Below are positions 55,054-64,000 of a stretch of 64,000 nucleotides of DNA, in pieces. This DNA is from Wenyingzhuangia heitensis. Its GTDB lineage: Bacteria; Bacteroidota; Bacteroidia; Flavobacteriales; Flavobacteriaceae. The position numbers and the translations under genes were made by a program. Each line of letters starts with the position of its first letter. Positions within the stretch are counted from its first letter, which is position 1. The notes beneath the pieces were generated by a model. It was not told where the DNA came from and searched no databases. It saw only the letters and a list, made by a program, of their open reading frames with translations. Location: the NCBI RefSeq assembly GCF_011762155.1, contig NZ_JAASQL010000001.1, positions 62,001 through 126,000 of the forward strand. The letters run 5' to 3'.

Positions 55054-57567
55054 TTATTTCTTTTTAGCAACCCTTTTTGTTGGTGTTTTTTTAGCGGGTG
55101 CCTTTTTAGCTCTTGTCTTTTTCTTAGGAGCATTTTTTTCAATAATATCCTTTACTTCTTCTAACGTTAAAGCAGGTGCATCTATTGTTTTGGCCAACTC
55201 AATTTTTGTTTTACCTTTTAAAATATTATGTCTTCCCCAACGAGCTTTTTCTACTCTAATTCCTTCTTCTTCCCAGTTGTGAACAACCTTGTCTATTTCT
55301 TTTTGCTTTTTAACCTCAATTAGCTCTACAATATCATCATTTGATAAATTATCAAAATCGTATTTTTTATTTACGTTGATAAACATACCATTCCATTTAA
55401 TAAAAGGACCAAAACGACCTACTCCTTTTTGAACGGGTAACTCTTCATAATGAGCAATTGGAGCATCTGCTTTAATTTTAGCCTCTATCAATTCTACCGC
55501 TCTATCAAAATCTACAGACATAGGATCTTCTCCCCTATCCAAAGAAACATACATAGCCCCGTATTTTATATATGGCCCAAAACGTCCGTTAGAAACCACA
55601 GCTTCTTCTCCGTTATATTCTCCTAAATTTTTAGGTAATAAAAACAAATCTAAAACATCTTCTAAAGTAACTGTTCCCAAGTTTTGTTCTTTTAACAAGC
55701 TTGCAAACTCTTTCTCCTCATCATCGGGACCACCAATTTGAGCTAAAGGTCCAAACTTACCTAAACGAACCAAAACTGTTTTACCAGATTCTGGATGGGT
55801 TCCTAAAATACGTTCTCCGCTTTCTCTTTCTGCATTTTCTGCTACATCTTTTACATTGGTATGAAAACCTTTATAAAAGTCTTTTATCATTCCAATCCAT
55901 TCTTCATTTCCTTCTGCAATTTCATCAAACTGAGCTTCTACTTTTGCTGTAAAACCATAATCTAAAATTTTATCAAAATGAGCAACTAAAAAGTCATTTA
56001 CAATATTACCAATATCCGTAGGTACTAATTTTCCTTTATCAGAACCTACTTTTTCTGTTAAGGTTTTAGCTGCTACTTTGTTGTTTTGCAATACAAATTG
56101 CTCGTACTCTCTTTCTATTCCTTCAACAGTTCCTTTTTCTACATAACCTCTACGTAAAACAGTAGAAATTGTAGGTGCATATGTTGAGGGTCTACCAATT
56201 CCTAACTCTTCTAATTGTTTTACCAAAGAAGCTTCTGTAAAACGATATGGTGCTTTTGTAAAACGTTGTGTAGCGGTAATATATTCATGTTCTAAAACAT
56301 CACCAACAGTTAAACGTGGTAACATTCCATCTTGTTCTTCATCTTCGTTATCGTTTCCTTCTAAGTAAACTTTTAAGAATCCTTCAAACTTGATCATTTC
56401 ACCATTTGCAGTGAATATTTTAGCATTTTTATCGTTTTCAATTTTTACATTGGTACGTTCTAATTGAGCATCACTCATTTGTGAGGCCAACGTTCTTTTC
56501 CAAATCAAATCGTACAATCTATTTTGATCGTATTCTTGATTGATTTCATGGCGTGTCATATCTGTAGGACGAATCGCCTCATGCGCTTCTTGTGCTCCTT
56601 TAGATTTTGTATTGTAATTTCTTGGCTTGCTAAATTCTGCTCCATAAGATGCTGTAATTTCATCTGCTGCTGCTTTTTTAGCTTCTTCAGATAAATTCAC
56701 ACTATCAGTCCTCATGTAAGTAATAATTCCCGCCTCGTACAAACGTTGGGCAACTGTCATGGTTTTAGATACTGAAAAACCTAATTTCCTAGATGCTTCT
56801 TGTTGTAATGTTGAAGTTGTAAACGGTGCTGCTGGAGATTTTTTAGCAGGTTTAGTTGTTAAATCTGCAATTTTAAATTGAGCTCCAACACATTCATTTA
56901 AAAACTTTTCTGCCTGTGTTCTTTTTTCAAATGCTTTAGAAATGTTTGCTTTAAACTTCTTTCCTTCATCATTATAAAACTCTGCAACTACTTTATAACT
57001 TGCCTCGCTTACAAACTCTAAAATACTACGTTCTTTTTCTACTATTAAACGTACTGCTACAGATTGTACTCTACCGGCAGACAGTCCTGCTTTTACTTTT
57101 CTCCATAAAACAGGAGACAATTCGTATCCCACAATTCTATCTAACACTCTACGTGCTTGTTGTGCATCTACTAAATTGTAATTAATTTTTCTTGGATTGT
57201 CTACTGCTTTTAAAATAGCAGTTTTTGTAATTTCATGAAAAACAATACGTTTTGTATTTTCTTCATTTAATTTTAACTGTTCTTTTAAATGCCATGCAAT
57301 TGCTTCTCCTTCACGATCCTCATCACTTGCTAACCAAACAATGTCTGCTTTTTTTGCTAAAGATTTTAATTTTCTAACAACTGCTTTTTTATCATCTGAC
57401 ACTAAATAAGTTGGAGAAAAATCACCTTCTACATCAATTCCCAATCCATTTGAAGGTAAATCTGCAATGTGTCCAAAACTAGACTCCACTTGAAAATCCT
57501 TTCCTAAAAACTTCTCTATTGTCTTTGCCTTTGCTGGTGACTCTACTATTACAAGATTACTTGCCAT
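55054..57567 (-). CDS. topA: DNA topoisomerase I
   Basis: TopA relaxes negative supercoils. The 837-residue type IA enzyme has the TOPRIM domain (Glu9 in LVIVESPAKAK; DEDREGE at 82-88), the active-site region AGIITYMRTDS (about 285-295), and VRLGKFGPLAQIGG, NGRFGPYIKYG, and GRFGPFIKWNG repeats at the C-terminus. Cys4 zinc fingers of the E. coli type are absent; the C-terminus instead uses these FGP repeats and a lysine/alanine/proline tail (APAKKTPTKRVAKKK). It is 8 bases before the arginase-fold gene. Confidence 0.96.
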   Translation of the reverse strand: MASNLVIVESPAKAKTIEKFLGKDFQVESSFGHIADLPSNGLGIDVEGDFSPTYLVSDDKKAVVRKLKSLAKKADIVWLASDEDREGEAIAWHLKEQLKLNEENTKRIVFHEITKTAILKAVDNPRKINYNLVDAQQARRVLDRIVGYELSPVLWRKVKAGLSAGRVQSVAVRLIVEKERSILEFVSEASYKVVAEFYNDEGKKFKANISKAFEKRTQAEKFLNECVGAQFKIADLTTKPAKKSPAAPFTTSTLQQEASRKLGFSVSKTMTVAQRLYEAGIITYMRTDSVNLSEEAKKAAADEITASYGAEFSKPRNYNTKSKGAQEAHEAIRPTDMTRHEINQEYDQNRLYDLIWKRTLASQMSDAQLERTNVKIENDKNAKIFTANGEMIKFEGFLKVYLEGNDNEDEEQDGMLPRLTVGDVLEHEYITATQRFTKAPYRFTEASLVKQLEELGIGRPSTYAPTISTVLRRGYVEKGTVEGIEREYEQFVLQNNKVAAKTLTEKVGSDKGKLVPTDIGNIVNDFLVAHFDKILDYGFTAKVEAQFDEIAEGNEEWIGMIKDFYKGFHTNVKDVAENAERESGERILGTHPESGKTVLVRLGKFGPLAQIGGPDDEEKEFASLLKEQNLGTVTLEDVLDLFLLPKNLGEYNGEEAVVSNGRFGPYIKYGAMYVSLDRGEDPMSVDFDRAVELIEAKIKADAPIAHYEELPVQKGVGRFGPFIKWNGMFINVNKKYDFDNLSNDDIVELIEVKKQKEIDKVVHNWEEEGIRVEKARWGRHNILKGKTKIELAKTIDAPALTLEEVKDIIEKNAPKKKTRAKKAPAKKTPTKRVAKKK

Positions 57568-57605
57568 ACGCTATTTTCTTCCTTTTTTAGAACTCTAATT
57601 TGCCA

Positions 57606-57613
57606 CAAAAGTA
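57606..57613 (-). promoter_or_regulatory. Minus-7 box of topA
   Basis: On the minus strand TACTTTTG fits TAnnTTTG, 38 bases before the topA start codon at 57567. Confidence 0.55.
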
Positions 57614-57677
57614 GGGAGAAAAATTAAAACCCACGTTTATATTCTTTCTTTTACCATTTTCTTAACTATATATATTC

Positions 57678-57717
57678 TGACATCTTGTCACAAATCGTAA
57701 TATTTTGTGTAAATTTG
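57678..57717 (+). promoter_or_regulatory. miaB promoter with an overlapping palindrome
   Basis: TTG at 57685-57687, 22 bases, then TAAATTTG at 57710-57717 fit the Bacteroidota consensus; miaB starts at 57740. A perfect palindrome, TGACA-TCT-TGTCA at 57678-57690, overlaps the minus-33 element and could be a regulator site for this divergent region. Confidence 0.65.
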
Positions 57718-57739
57718 CATCCTTAGAAATCTACACAAA

Positions 57740-59200
57740 ATGAGCAGAACTACAACAGAAGAAAAAATTATTGATGCCAATAAACAAGGGCATCCTCTTT
57801 CTACTGATCAAAAGGACGGGAACACCAAAAAGCTTTATATAGAAAGTTATGGTTGCCAAATGAATATGAATGATAGTGAGATTGTTGCTTCTATTTTATC
57901 GGAAACAGGTTACAATACTACTTTAAATTTAGAAGAGGCTGATTTGGTGATGGTAAACACTTGTTCTATTCGTGAAAAAGCAGAACAAACGATAAGAAAA
58001 CGTTTGCAAAAATACAATGCCATCAAAAAGATTAACCCAAACATGAAAGTAGGGGTTTTGGGTTGTATGGCAGAACGTTTAAAGTCTAAATTTTTAGAAG
58101 AAGAAAAAATTGTAGACTTGGTTGTAGGACCAGATGCTTACAGAGATTTACCCAATTTATTAGAAGAGGTAAATGAGGGTAGGAATGCCGTTAATGTTAT
58201 TCTATCTAAAGAAGAAACTTATGCTGATGTTTCTCCAGTTCGTTTAAATTCTAACGGAGTTTCTGCTTTTGTAACCATTACTCGTGGTTGCGACAACATG
58301 TGTACATTTTGTGTAGTTCCCTTTACAAGAGGTAGAGAACGTAGTAGAGATCCACAAAGTATTATTTCTGAAATTAAAGACTTACAAGCAAAAGGTTATA
58401 AAGAAATTACTTTATTAGGACAAAACGTAGATAGCTACTTATGGTATGGTGGTGGTCTTAAAAAAGATTTTGAGAAAGCTAGTGACATTGCGCAAGCTAC
58501 TGCAGTTGGTTTTGCTGATTTGCTAAAAATGGTCGCAAGTACTTTTCCTGAAATGTGGGTACGTTTTTTCACAAACAATCCTCAGGATATGGATATTAAC
58601 GTACTACATACCATGGTAAAATATTCTAATATTTGTAGATATTTACATTTACCTGTTCAATCTGGAAGCACAACCGTGTTAGAAAGAATGAACCGTCAGC
58701 ACACTCGTGAGGAATACATGGAATTGATAGATACTATTAAAACCTTATTACCCGATTGTGCTATTTCTCAGGATATGATTATTGGTTTTTGTGGAGAAAC
58801 AGAAGAAGAACACAAAGACACTTTATCTTTAATGGAATATGTAAATTACGATTATGGATTTATGTTTTCTTATTCTGAAAGACCTGGAACTTTAGCCGAA
58901 AAAAGATTTCCTGATGACGTGCCTGCTGATGTTAAAAAAAGACGTTTACAAGAAGTCATCGATTTGCAAAGAAAAATGAGTCTTGCCAATACTGAAGCCT
59001 ATCTTGGTAAAACAGTAGTCGCATTAATAGAAGGAAATTCTAAAAAATCTGATCAACATTGGATGGCCAGAAACTCTCAAAACTACGCAATTGTTTTTCC
59101 TAAAGGAGAAAATCAAAAGCCAGGAGATTTTGTGAAAATTAAAATTACAGATTGTACCTCTGCTACTTTATTAGGAGAGTTTGTAGAACAAGCATCATAA
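57740..59200 (+). CDS. miaB: tRNA-2-methylthio-N6-dimethylallyladenosine synthase MiaB
   Basis: MiaB adds a methylthio group to the modified A37 of tRNA. The 486-residue protein has the three cysteines of the N-terminal UPF0004 domain (GCQMNMND, NTCSIREKA, GCMAER), the radical SAM motif GCDNMCTFCVVPFTRGRER (about 178-196), and a C-terminal TRAM domain. Residues 1-30 are a low-conservation extension. It leads a same-strand run of genes to secG, with 27 bases to the sigma-54 activator. Confidence 0.96.
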   Translation: MSRTTTEEKIIDANKQGHPLSTDQKDGNTKKLYIESYGCQMNMNDSEIVASILSETGYNTTLNLEEADLVMVNTCSIREKAEQTIRKRLQKYNAIKKINPNMKVGVLGCMAERLKSKFLEEEKIVDLVVGPDAYRDLPNLLEEVNEGRNAVNVILSKEETYADVSPVRLNSNGVSAFVTITRGCDNMCTFCVVPFTRGRERSRDPQSIISEIKDLQAKGYKEITLLGQNVDSYLWYGGGLKKDFEKASDIAQATAVGFADLLKMVASTFPEMWVRFFTNNPQDMDINVLHTMVKYSNICRYLHLPVQSGSTTVLERMNRQHTREEYMELIDTIKTLLPDCAISQDMIIGFCGETEEEHKDTLSLMEYVNYDYGFMFSYSERPGTLAEKRFPDDVPADVKKRRLQEVIDLQRKMSLANTEAYLGKTVVALIEGNSKKSDQHWMARNSQNYAIVFPKGENQKPGDFVKIKITDCTSATLLGEFVEQAS

Positions 59201-59227
59201 TATTTAATCACATTGCAAAAAACAACT

Positions 59228-60463
59228 ATGGAATCTGTTCAAGTAATTAAACAACGTTTTGGAATTATAGGTAACGATCCTCAATTAAATAGATCTATCG
59301 AAAAAGCTTCGCGTGTAGCCCCTACCGACATTTCTGTATTGGTAGTTGGAGAAAGCGGTGTGGGTAAAGAAAGTATTCCTAAAATTATTCACTCTTTATC
59401 TCATAGAAAACACAACAATTACATTGCTGTAAACTGTGGAGCTATTCCTGAAGGAACTATTGATAGTGAATTATTTGGTCACGAAAAAGGAGCTTTTACA
59501 GGAGCAACCAATGCTCGTAAAGGTTATTTTGAAGTTGCTGATGGTGGAACTATTTTTTTAGATGAAGTTGGAGAATTGCCATTAACCACACAAGTTAGAT
59601 TGTTACGTGTGTTAGAAAATGGAGAGTTTATCAAAGTAGGATCTTCAGAGGTTCAAAAAACAAACGTAAGAATTGTAGCCGCGACCAATGTAAAAATGAT
59701 TGAGGCCATTAAAAAAGGAACTTTTAGGGAAGATTTGTACTACCGATTAAGTACCATAGAAATTGAATTACCTCCATTAAGAAACAGAAATGAAGATATT
59801 CATTTATTGTTTCGAAAATTTGCATCAGACTTTGCTCAAAAATATAAAATGCCAACAGTTCGTTTAACCGACGAAGCTGTAAATTTATTATCTAGATATC
59901 ACTTTCCTGGGAATATTCGTCAACTTAGAAACATTGCCGAGCAAGTTTCTATTATAGAAGAAAGTAGAAATATAAATATAGAAACCTTAAAACACTACTT
60001 GCCAGATTTAAGCAAATCATCTTTACCTATGATTTTAGATGAACAAAAATCTTTTAGTGGAGAAGAAAAATCTGGTTTGCTAAAAATGATTTACGAATTG
60101 CGTTCTGAATTAAATGAACTTAAACAAGTAACCTTAAACATTATGCATGGCGGTAAGGAAAGAGAAAAAGAGGCATACCTAGAAAACTCAATACCCAAAG
60201 CGTTGGCTCCATCTATTAACAAAAGTCCAAGTTTACTAGCCTATCAAGAAGATGATTTAGAGGAAACAACAGAAGAAGAAGATGACGAATACTCTTATAT
60301 TGAAACCATAGAAGAAGACGAAAATCTATCTTTACAAGACAAAGAAATAGAAATGATTAAAAAATCATTAGAACGCAACAGCAACAAACGTAAATTAGCA
60401 GCAAAGGAACTAGGCATCTCTGAGCGAACTTTATATCGAAAAATAAAACAGTACAATTTATAA
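59228..60463 (+). CDS. Sigma-54 interacting AAA+ transcription activator without receiver domain
   Basis: The 411-residue protein consists of a sigma-54 activation domain and a Fis-type DNA-binding end. It has Walker A GESGVGKE at 41-48, the sigma-54-contact motif GAFTGA at 88-93, Walker B GGTIFLDEVGE at about 106-116, and a C-terminal helix-turn-helix (AAKELGISERTLYRKIKQY). A long acidic linker (EETTEEEDDEYS) separates them. There is no N-terminal sensory or phosphoacceptor domain, so its signal is unknown. I start it at ATG 59228 rather than the TTG at 59213. It lies between miaB and lptE on the same strand. Confidence 0.93.
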   Translation: MESVQVIKQRFGIIGNDPQLNRSIEKASRVAPTDISVLVVGESGVGKESIPKIIHSLSHRKHNNYIAVNCGAIPEGTIDSELFGHEKGAFTGATNARKGYFEVADGGTIFLDEVGELPLTTQVRLLRVLENGEFIKVGSSEVQKTNVRIVAATNVKMIEAIKKGTFREDLYYRLSTIEIELPPLRNRNEDIHLLFRKFASDFAQKYKMPTVRLTDEAVNLLSRYHFPGNIRQLRNIAEQVSIIEESRNINIETLKHYLPDLSKSSLPMILDEQKSFSGEEKSGLLKMIYELRSELNELKQVTLNIMHGGKEREKEAYLENSIPKALAPSINKSPSLLAYQEDDLEETTEEEDDEYSYIETIEEDENLSLQDKEIEMIKKSLERNSNKRKLAAKELGISERTLYRKIKQYNL

Positions 60464-60490
60464 CCTATATTTATTTATCAACTTTATATT

Positions 60491-61000
60491 ATGTTAAAAA
60501 AAACACTCTTCAAAATTACATCTCTTATTCTATTAACCACTGTTATTAGCTGTGGTATTTATAGTTTTACGGGAGGTGATACTGGAAATGCAAAAACCAT
60601 TCAGATAGATTTTTTTAACAACAATGCTGAATTGATTGAGCCTAGCTTAAGTCAAGAATTTACTATTAATTTACAAGATTTTTTTATTACACAAACCAAC
60701 TTAAATTTGGTTAAAAGCGGTGGAGATCTTCATTTTGAAGGAGAAATTTCTAGATATACAATTACTCCTATGTCTGCCAATGCAGATCAAGGAGCTTCTC
60801 AAAACAGATTAACAATTGAATTTAATGTTCGTTTTTACAACCGTACTGACGAAACTAAAAACTTTGAAAAAAGATTTAGTCATTTTTATGATTATGATGC
60901 CAATGAAATTTTACAAGGAACGCTTTTAGAAACCGCTTTTGAAGAAGTTTTTGAAAGAGTGAATCAAAATATTTTTAACGCTTCTGTAGCCAATTGGTAA
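60491..61000 (+). CDS. lptE: LPS assembly lipoprotein LptE-like
   Basis: The 169-residue protein has a lipoprotein signal (lipobox VISC, Cys21) and the LptE-like core with CGIYSFTGG, DFFNNNAELIEPSLSQEF (split) and GEISRYTITPMSA. LptE plugs the LptD barrel in the outer membrane and helps insert lipopolysaccharide. The family call rests on the CGIYSF...AKTIQIDFF pattern shared by Bacteroidota members. It follows the sigma-54 activator by 27 bases and precedes the TPR protein by 3, so it is in the same operon. Confidence 0.88.
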   Translation: MLKKTLFKITSLILLTTVISCGIYSFTGGDTGNAKTIQIDFFNNNAELIEPSLSQEFTINLQDFFITQTNLNLVKSGGDLHFEGEISRYTITPMSANADQGASQNRLTIEFNVRFYNRTDETKNFEKRFSHFYDYDANEILQGTLLETAFEEVFERVNQNIFNASVANW

Positions 61001-61003
61001 ATT

Positions 61004-61711
61004 ATGCAAGAATTTAACCAAGCAATAAAAAATAACCAAACAGAATCTCTTAGTCTTCAAAAACTAGAGGGTATTGCTGATGAATTCCCTTATTTCCAAT
61101 TCGCCAAAACCTTACTTTTAAAAAAATACCATCAACAAAAACATTACAAGTACAACAATAGTTTAAAAAACGTTGCTGCACACACAATTAATAGAGAAGT
61201 GCTCTTTGATTATATTACTCATATACATCATACAACTACAACAGTTTCTACCAAACCTATTGTAGAAAAGACTCCTTTAACTAATTTAAAAGAAAAAATC
61301 ATCCCTCAGATTATTACAGAGGAAACTCCTTTTGAATTTACACATTCCGAAAAACACAGTTTTCACCAATGGTTACAGTTATCTAATACAACTCCCATTG
61401 TAAGAGAAGAACCTAAAAAAATAGAAGAAACGGTAAATCCAAAGCTGAATATCATCAACCAATTTATTCAGAACAACCCTAAAATAAGTCCCGTTAAAAA
61501 AACAATTCAAACACCAACAACCGCTTTAACACCACCCAATTCAGACATTTCTAATGAGTTAATGACCGAGACTTTAGCAAAGGTATATTTAGCTCAAAAA
61601 AAATATGATAATGCCATTCAAGCTTATAAAATTTTAAGTTTGAAATATCCAGAAAAAAGTGGTTTATTTGCAGACCAAATACAAAGAATAAAAAATTTAC
61701 AAAATACATAA
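61004..61711 (+). CDS. Conserved protein with C-terminal tetratricopeptide repeat
   Basis: The 235-residue protein has an N-terminal helical part (LEGIADEFPYFQFAKTLLLK), a long low-complexity Thr/Pro/Lys/Glu middle, and a C-terminal TPR unit (AKVYLAQKKYDNAIQAYKIL). It has no signal peptide. A protein of this layout commonly lies between lptE and secG in flavobacteria; its role is unknown. It is 3 bases after lptE and 3 before secG, so it should be cotranscribed with both and may serve envelope assembly. Confidence 0.78.
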   Translation: MQEFNQAIKNNQTESLSLQKLEGIADEFPYFQFAKTLLLKKYHQQKHYKYNNSLKNVAAHTINREVLFDYITHIHHTTTTVSTKPIVEKTPLTNLKEKIIPQIITEETPFEFTHSEKHSFHQWLQLSNTTPIVREEPKKIEETVNPKLNIINQFIQNNPKISPVKKTIQTPTTALTPPNSDISNELMTETLAKVYLAQKKYDNAIQAYKILSLKYPEKSGLFADQIQRIKNLQNT

Positions 61712-61714
61712 ATC

Positions 61715-62080
61715 ATGACATACAATATATTGTTAATCTTAATCATGGTAGTTGCGGTACTACTTATCTTAATTGTTTTAGTTCAAAACCCTAAAGGAGG
61801 GGGATTGTCTTCATCTTTAACAGGTGGTTCTGGTAGCTCAATTGGAGGTGTACAAAGCACAAATAATTTTCTAGACAAAGCTACTTGGACTTTAGCCATT
61901 TCTTTATTACTGTTAATTCTAGGATCTAGTTTAGTAATCCCTAGAGGAGAAAGTACTAAATCAGAATTACAAGAAACAATTCAACAAAGAGATGTAGTTG
62001 CTCCTGCACAAGAAGATGCAACAGACATTGAAGATATTATTAATGACAATACTACAAAAGAAGAAACTACAGAAGAGTAA
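61715..62080 (+). CDS. secG: Preprotein translocase subunit SecG
   Basis: The 121-residue protein has two membrane helices (ILLILIMVVAVLLILIVLVQ and WTLAISLLLLILGSSLVI) joined by the loop PKGGGLSSSLTGG that identifies SecG. It aids SecYEG-mediated export. A charged C-terminal tail of about 40 residues, rich in Glu, Asp and Thr, is longer than in E. coli. It is the last gene of the miaB-secG run and ends before a strong terminator. Confidence 0.95.
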   Translation: MTYNILLILIMVVAVLLILIVLVQNPKGGGLSSSLTGGSGSSIGGVQSTNNFLDKATWTLAISLLLLILGSSLVIPRGESTKSELQETIQQRDVVAPAQEDATDIEDIINDNTTKEETTEE

Positions 62081-62101
62081 TATTTCTTGTTAACAAACAT
62101 A

Positions 62102-62139
62102 AAAAATGTCATCATGTCACCACATGATGACATTTTTGT
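62102..62139 (+). terminator. Intrinsic terminator after secG
   Basis: Sixteen-base perfect arms at 62102-62117 and 62122-62137 with a CACC loop and T tract. Confidence 0.95.
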
Positions 62140-62219
62140 TTTATAACAATCCTGTTTTTTAATTGGCATACTTTTAGTCCCTAATAAACACAACTAATAA
62201 CAATTTTAATTAAATAATT

Positions 62220-62495
62220 ATGAGCATAAACATTAAACCATTAGCTGATAGAGTTTTGGTAGAGCCAGCTCCAGCAGAAACAACAACTGCTTCTGGATTA
62301 ATTATCCCAGATTCAGCAAAAGAAAAACCATTACAAGGAAAAGTAATTGCTGTTGGTAACGGAACCAAAGACAATCCTATTACCGTAAAAGAAGGTGACA
62401 CCGTTTTGTATGGTAAATATGCTGGTACTGAGTTATCTTTTGAAGGAAACGATTATTTAATCATGAGAGAAAGCGACATTTTCGCAATTATCTAA
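62220..62495 (+). CDS. groES: Co-chaperonin GroES
   Basis: The 91-residue protein has the GroES landmarks [36 protein letters not shown] (split), [13 protein letters not shown] and [10 protein letters not shown]. It caps the GroEL ring during protein folding. It lies 18 bases upstream of groL. No CIRCE-type inverted repeat is seen in the 140 bases upstream. Confidence 0.97.
   Translation: MSINIKPLADRVLVEPAPAETTTASGLIIPDSAKEKPLQGKVIAVGNGTKDNPITVKEGDTVLYGKYAGTELSFEGNDYLIMRESDIFAII

Positions 62496-64000
<1,505 letters not shown>

Noticed and set aside
62081-62219. CIRCE heat-shock operator upstream of groES
   Set aside because: No TTAGCACTC-N9-GAGTGCTAA-like repeat is present; the inverted repeat there is the secG terminator.

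Overview
The window reads as a chromosomal segment of a low-GC marine-type member of the Flavobacteriaceae (Bacteroidota); the genus cannot be fixed from sequence alone. The evidence is a complete gldKLMN gliding/type IX secretion locus next to topA, a short RpoD-type sigma factor (287 aa) without region 1.1, promoters of the Bacteroidota form TAnnTTTG, TonB-dependent vitamin uptake, and typical flavobacterial intergenic repeats. No rRNA, tRNA, CRISPR array, prophage or insertion sequence was seen. Most of the window is housekeeping.

Layout. 1-8250: thiamine region, with thiD (partial), thiE, thiG, thiH, a small thiamine-binding protein, a PnuC/PnuT-type permease and a NadR-type kinase, then a promoter and TPP riboswitch ahead of a TonB-dependent receptor, then thiF. 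8259-13928: an unknown small protein, then gatC-gatA and a single 1112-codon gene fusing GatB to aspartyl-tRNA synthetase. 14100-22016: a porin and a DASS-family transporter, gyrB, two envelope-associated proteins, and a malate dehydrogenase gene broken exactly at its catalytic histidine codon. 22101-27048: trkA-trkH with two unknown genes attached, and radC. 27052-33621: a small surface-polysaccharide group (deacetylase-like, FemAB/GNAT-like, flippase, asparagine-synthase-like amidotransferase) and rarA. 33756-38979: osmC-like, PAP2 phosphatase, tatA, leuA, an unknown helical-repeat protein, and a divergent truA. 39121-44882: nhaA, rpsO, pnp, rpoD, rpe. 44938-49101: DUF2797, a GH3-like protein and an OlsF-like double acyltransferase. 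49188-57567: gldN, M, L, K, an arginase-fold protein lacking its metal ligands, and topA. 57740-64000: miaB, a sigma-54 activator, lptE, a TPR protein, secG, groES and groEL (partial).

How the genes work together. The thiamine genes combine synthesis of the thiazole and coupling steps with a complete uptake route: a riboswitch-controlled outer membrane receptor, an inner membrane permease, and a kinase that may trap the vitamin. GatC, GatA and the GatB-AspRS fusion look like a covalently tethered transamidosome that would misacylate tRNA-Asn with Asp and amidate it on the same polypeptide. The fusion linker is encoded by DNA that looks like a captured intergenic repeat. A near-identical palindrome precedes mdh and the dicarboxylate-type transporter gene, suggesting co-regulation of C4-dicarboxylate metabolism.

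Main points for a second look: the GatB-AspRS fusion and its linker, the mdh frameshift, the shared palindrome, the PnuC/NadR-like thiamine module, the pseudo-arginase at the gld locus, and the two unknown genes in the Trk operon.
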